Assembly: GCA_946415705.1 (NCBI GenBank)
Contig: CAMKTN010000008.1
Span: forward strand, 1 to 64,000
Direction: 5' to 3'
Origin: an uncultured Prevotellaceae bacterium
Lineage (GTDB): Bacteria > Bacteroidota > Bacteroidia > Bacteroidales > Bacteroidaceae
Length of the DNA: 64,000 bases
Made by a program: the position numbers and the translations under genes. The notes below the pieces were generated by a model. The model was not told where the DNA came from and searched no databases. It worked only from the letters and a program-made list of their open reading frames with translations. Of the stretch, positions 63,501 through 64,000 are shown in pieces (position 1 is the stretch's first letter; each line of letters starts with the position of its first letter).

Positions 63501-63595
63501 TACTCATCTTTACAAGCCCAAGTCGTTCCGCAAAGAGCCATTATGCACAGCGCGCGCAACGCATGCGTGCCGAACGAGCTAAAACGGTTTTTCAT
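60494..63595 (-). CDS. Large multi-FAS1 surface lipoprotein, first gene of the operon
   Basis: A 1033-residue lipoprotein (lipid cysteine in TTWAC; mature start CKDEYTLDDEK, strongly acidic). Four FAS1-like modules can be traced by their strand-turn motif: NTVFMANDAAWEQFF (about 88-102), AAIFVPSDETLVKYF (about 380), FFLPSDEALKRYY (about 555) and FTVLVPSNEAIAAAE (about 800). Each is followed by a region with helices and a loop. The last ends near HQIDGVLNHKEL, typical of the FAS1 C-terminal segment. It leads the seven-gene operon and overlaps SusC by 8 bp. Adhesion or capture of a large ligand ahead of the SusCD pair is the likely role, but this is inference. Confidence 0.87.
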   Translation of the reverse strand: MKNRFSSFGTHALRALCIMALCGTTWACKDEYTLDDEKPEWLSENIYSILENEGFSYYIKLLEDPAINTEGARNLKEILSKTGSNTVFMANDAAWEQFFQKNAQLPATDPWHTATSYANLSPAQKNLLVHTSMLENAIVMENLSASEASGSNAPEPGQYMRRYTTVSVLDSITYLPADQVPFTYNEQDIANGYDFWEEFRKDNKGCYIVADDSRNMMIHFTREHMGRADVRIEDSDFEIIMGEPRTADDVHIYNARIVEKDRVAENGYVNITDKLPVPKGSMAEVIRTNGKTKIFCHMIDRFSAPFPNTSITEAYKNLHPEFNGTIYTKRYFSLTNADKTTLKKGPNNKEMPDGAYLYLDPAWSEFTLSAGNERKDMAAIFVPSDETLVKYFSIGGSGSQLVEEYSLDQTAKTFDINDLETLYRNIDCIPLNTLSSLLNVIMFNSFVGSVPSKMVTLRDHDSQIEMFEKDDIDHIESCLLANNGVIYLMNKVYGPAKYESVAGPANIRRTNKIMQWAINNGSDPTADKMHMNYYAYLMAMRSRFSFFLPSDEALKRYYDPISFTSNHPRVIRIEMTDNGRGNPPLKVGKILYKYDRENGTIANDPFTLDQLTEVELLNRLRDILESHTIVHTGDNPIDNEDEYYIAKNGVGLKVTKELDPATGKYVIKKVQGGFQLENERSGYASSTEAPGTLEINIEEKNAMEKANGHTFVIDECPIIPASRSIYYILTKEFESDCQAFYELTDMEGNSDIIKDCGLKLDNLAIWAVGQAAGAIDANVKFLSNYNFTVLVPSNEAIAAAEANGLPTWETIREAYNEGIEWEIPEGGEELEPKKIEGKVVWKHRIDPATGLPEVESTDSLRVATMITYLNNFIRCHFLDNSFFEDKTAHTEKEFTTSSYDQVNGVFVKAYMGRTKSGDGSRILVHDNAGGSTHTTTGNLRNIMTRDMTCIYDKEGNMSGPKTTPTKKDEMNYIVLQSSSSAVVHQIDGVLNHKELTPSGRYDGDWANAKACRNYLKRFSIPSPTSIKKMKRHE

Positions 63596-63664
63596 ACACT
63601 TGAAATTGATTTTTATTAGTTGATTGATTTTATTCTAGTTAGTTAGTCCACAACACACCCTTTA

Positions 63665-63697
63665 CAAGGCATACTGTAGCTTTTGTTGCATTACAAG
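63665..63697 (-). promoter_or_regulatory. Weak promoter candidate of the FAS1/SusCD operon
   Basis: CTTG (63694-63697), a 20-bp spacer and TATGCCTTG (63665-63673) on the minus strand resemble the consensus, but the -7 box has an extra base. It lies 70 bp before the first ATG. No better site was found in the 245-bp gap, and no sigma or anti-sigma gene is in the window. Confidence 0.3.
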
Positions 63698-63801
63698 CGC
63701 TCAAAATTAAGGCTTTTTTCAATTACGATTGTCAATAATCTATGGGAAAATGGCTTTCTTAACGTTTTTTAAGAGAGGAAGTGTGTAAATATGTCACATT
63801 G

Positions 63802-63835
63802 AAAAAGGCCTGGCATAATTATGCCAGGCCCTTTT
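63802..63835 (-). terminator. Terminator of the right-hand hydrolase gene
   Basis: A perfect 24-bp palindrome (arms GGCCTGGCATAA and TTATGCCAGGCC, 63807-63830) with a T-run on both strands (minus: TTTTTC; plus: CTTTTCT). It separates the partial gene at the edge from the FAS1 operon. Confidence 0.75.
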
Positions 63836-63840
63836 CTAAT

Positions 63841-64000
63841 TTACTTGTTGGGGAAAGCCTTGAGGAGGCGCTTGAGCTCCTTGTCTGTGATGGCAATGAC
63901 GGTGCCGTGGCGCGGTGTGAAAGCCCCTTCGGTTTTGGTGTCCTGCACGCGGTGGAAGGTGCGAAGACCGTCGGTGCTCTTGCAGAACTGGTAGTGGCCG
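63841..64000 (-). CDS. C-terminus of a probable GH43-type glycoside hydrolase (partial)
   Basis: Only the last 52 codons and the TAA stop (63841-63843) are in the window; the 5' part lies beyond 64000. It is not in the ORF track. The end reads YQFCKSTDGLRTFHRVQDTK, then TPRHGTVIAITDKELKRLLKAF. The RHGT-V pattern near the end resembles the closing segment of many GH43-type arabinofuranosidase-like proteins (the ...RHGSV... strand). With so little sequence, this is only a likely assignment. A terminator follows the stop. Confidence 0.4.
   Translation of the reverse strand, partial: GHYQFCKSTDGLRTFHRVQDTKTEGAFTPRHGTVIAITDKELKRLLKAFPNK

Noticed and set aside
44927-63595. Classical polysaccharide utilisation locus
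   Set aside because: SusCD pairs are present, but no glycoside hydrolase, lyase, hybrid sensor or ECF pair lies in the operon. The GH2 gene downstream has its own promoter behind a terminator, so calling the locus a PUL would go beyond the evidence.

Overview
The window reads as a chromosomal segment of a member of the Bacteroidales, most likely Prevotella-like. The evidence is two SusC/SusD pairs, a BspA-type leucine-rich-repeat protein, a DUF4290-murA-rimM block, a TamL/TamB pair with TamL as a lipoprotein, S9B dipeptidyl peptidases, and promoters that fit the Bacteroidetes pattern TTTG-N19-21-TAnnTTTG with almost no Shine-Dalgarno sequences. Most genes look GC-rich. The first 3 kb and the MORN-like gene near 30.3-31.2 kb look more AT-rich. 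No tRNA, rRNA, CRISPR array, insertion sequence or prophage gene was recognised.

Layout. 1-5 kb is accessory: a BspA-like surface protein cut by the window edge, a long nested hairpin, a HepT/MntA toxin-antitoxin pair, a NYN-domain nuclease-like gene behind a terminator-like leader, and a HipBA pair. A 23-bp direct repeat brackets the HepT/MntA-NYN cassette. 5-31 kb is mainly housekeeping: dipeptidyl peptidase IV, gdhA, a yicC-gmk-nadD run, a tsaB-DUF4290-murA-rimM-dxr-rseP run, cca, a flavodoxin-tamB-tamL operon, a GldB-like/RsmI-like/TrmH-like run, and rmuC. 31-44.8 kb is a minus-strand catabolic block: a GH105-DUF4861 protein, a DHH phosphoesterase, a second S9 peptidase, a beta-propeller lipoprotein with a CxxCH motif, a DUF6057 membrane protein and a GH2 beta-galactosidase. 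44.9-63.6 kb is one long minus-strand operon in the transcribed order FAS1 lipoprotein, SusC, SusD, FAS1 lipoprotein, FAS1 lipoprotein, SusC, SusD, bounded by terminators. The window ends in the 3' end of a probable GH43-type hydrolase.

How the genes work together. The large operon looks like a double TonB-dependent uptake or surface-assembly system. Each SusC barrel has its SusD lid, and three fasciclin-domain lipoproteins carry acidic residues just after the lipid cysteine, as surface-exported Bacteroidetes lipoproteins do. It encodes no glycanase of its own, which sets it apart from a standard polysaccharide utilisation locus.

The most unusual structural feature is the number of small repeat elements. 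At least eight copies of a ~40-bp G/C-rich palindromic element lie both between genes and in frame inside genes, where they encode peptides such as PLPNRGGVGG or TPDPSPKGEG. Further families (a GCGGACG palindrome family, a GTTGC stem-loop family, and AT-rich heptamer or octamer runs) sit at gene junctions, in signal peptides and inside peptidases. Several ORF-track starts were moved downstream because they lie at or upstream of a promoter -7 box.
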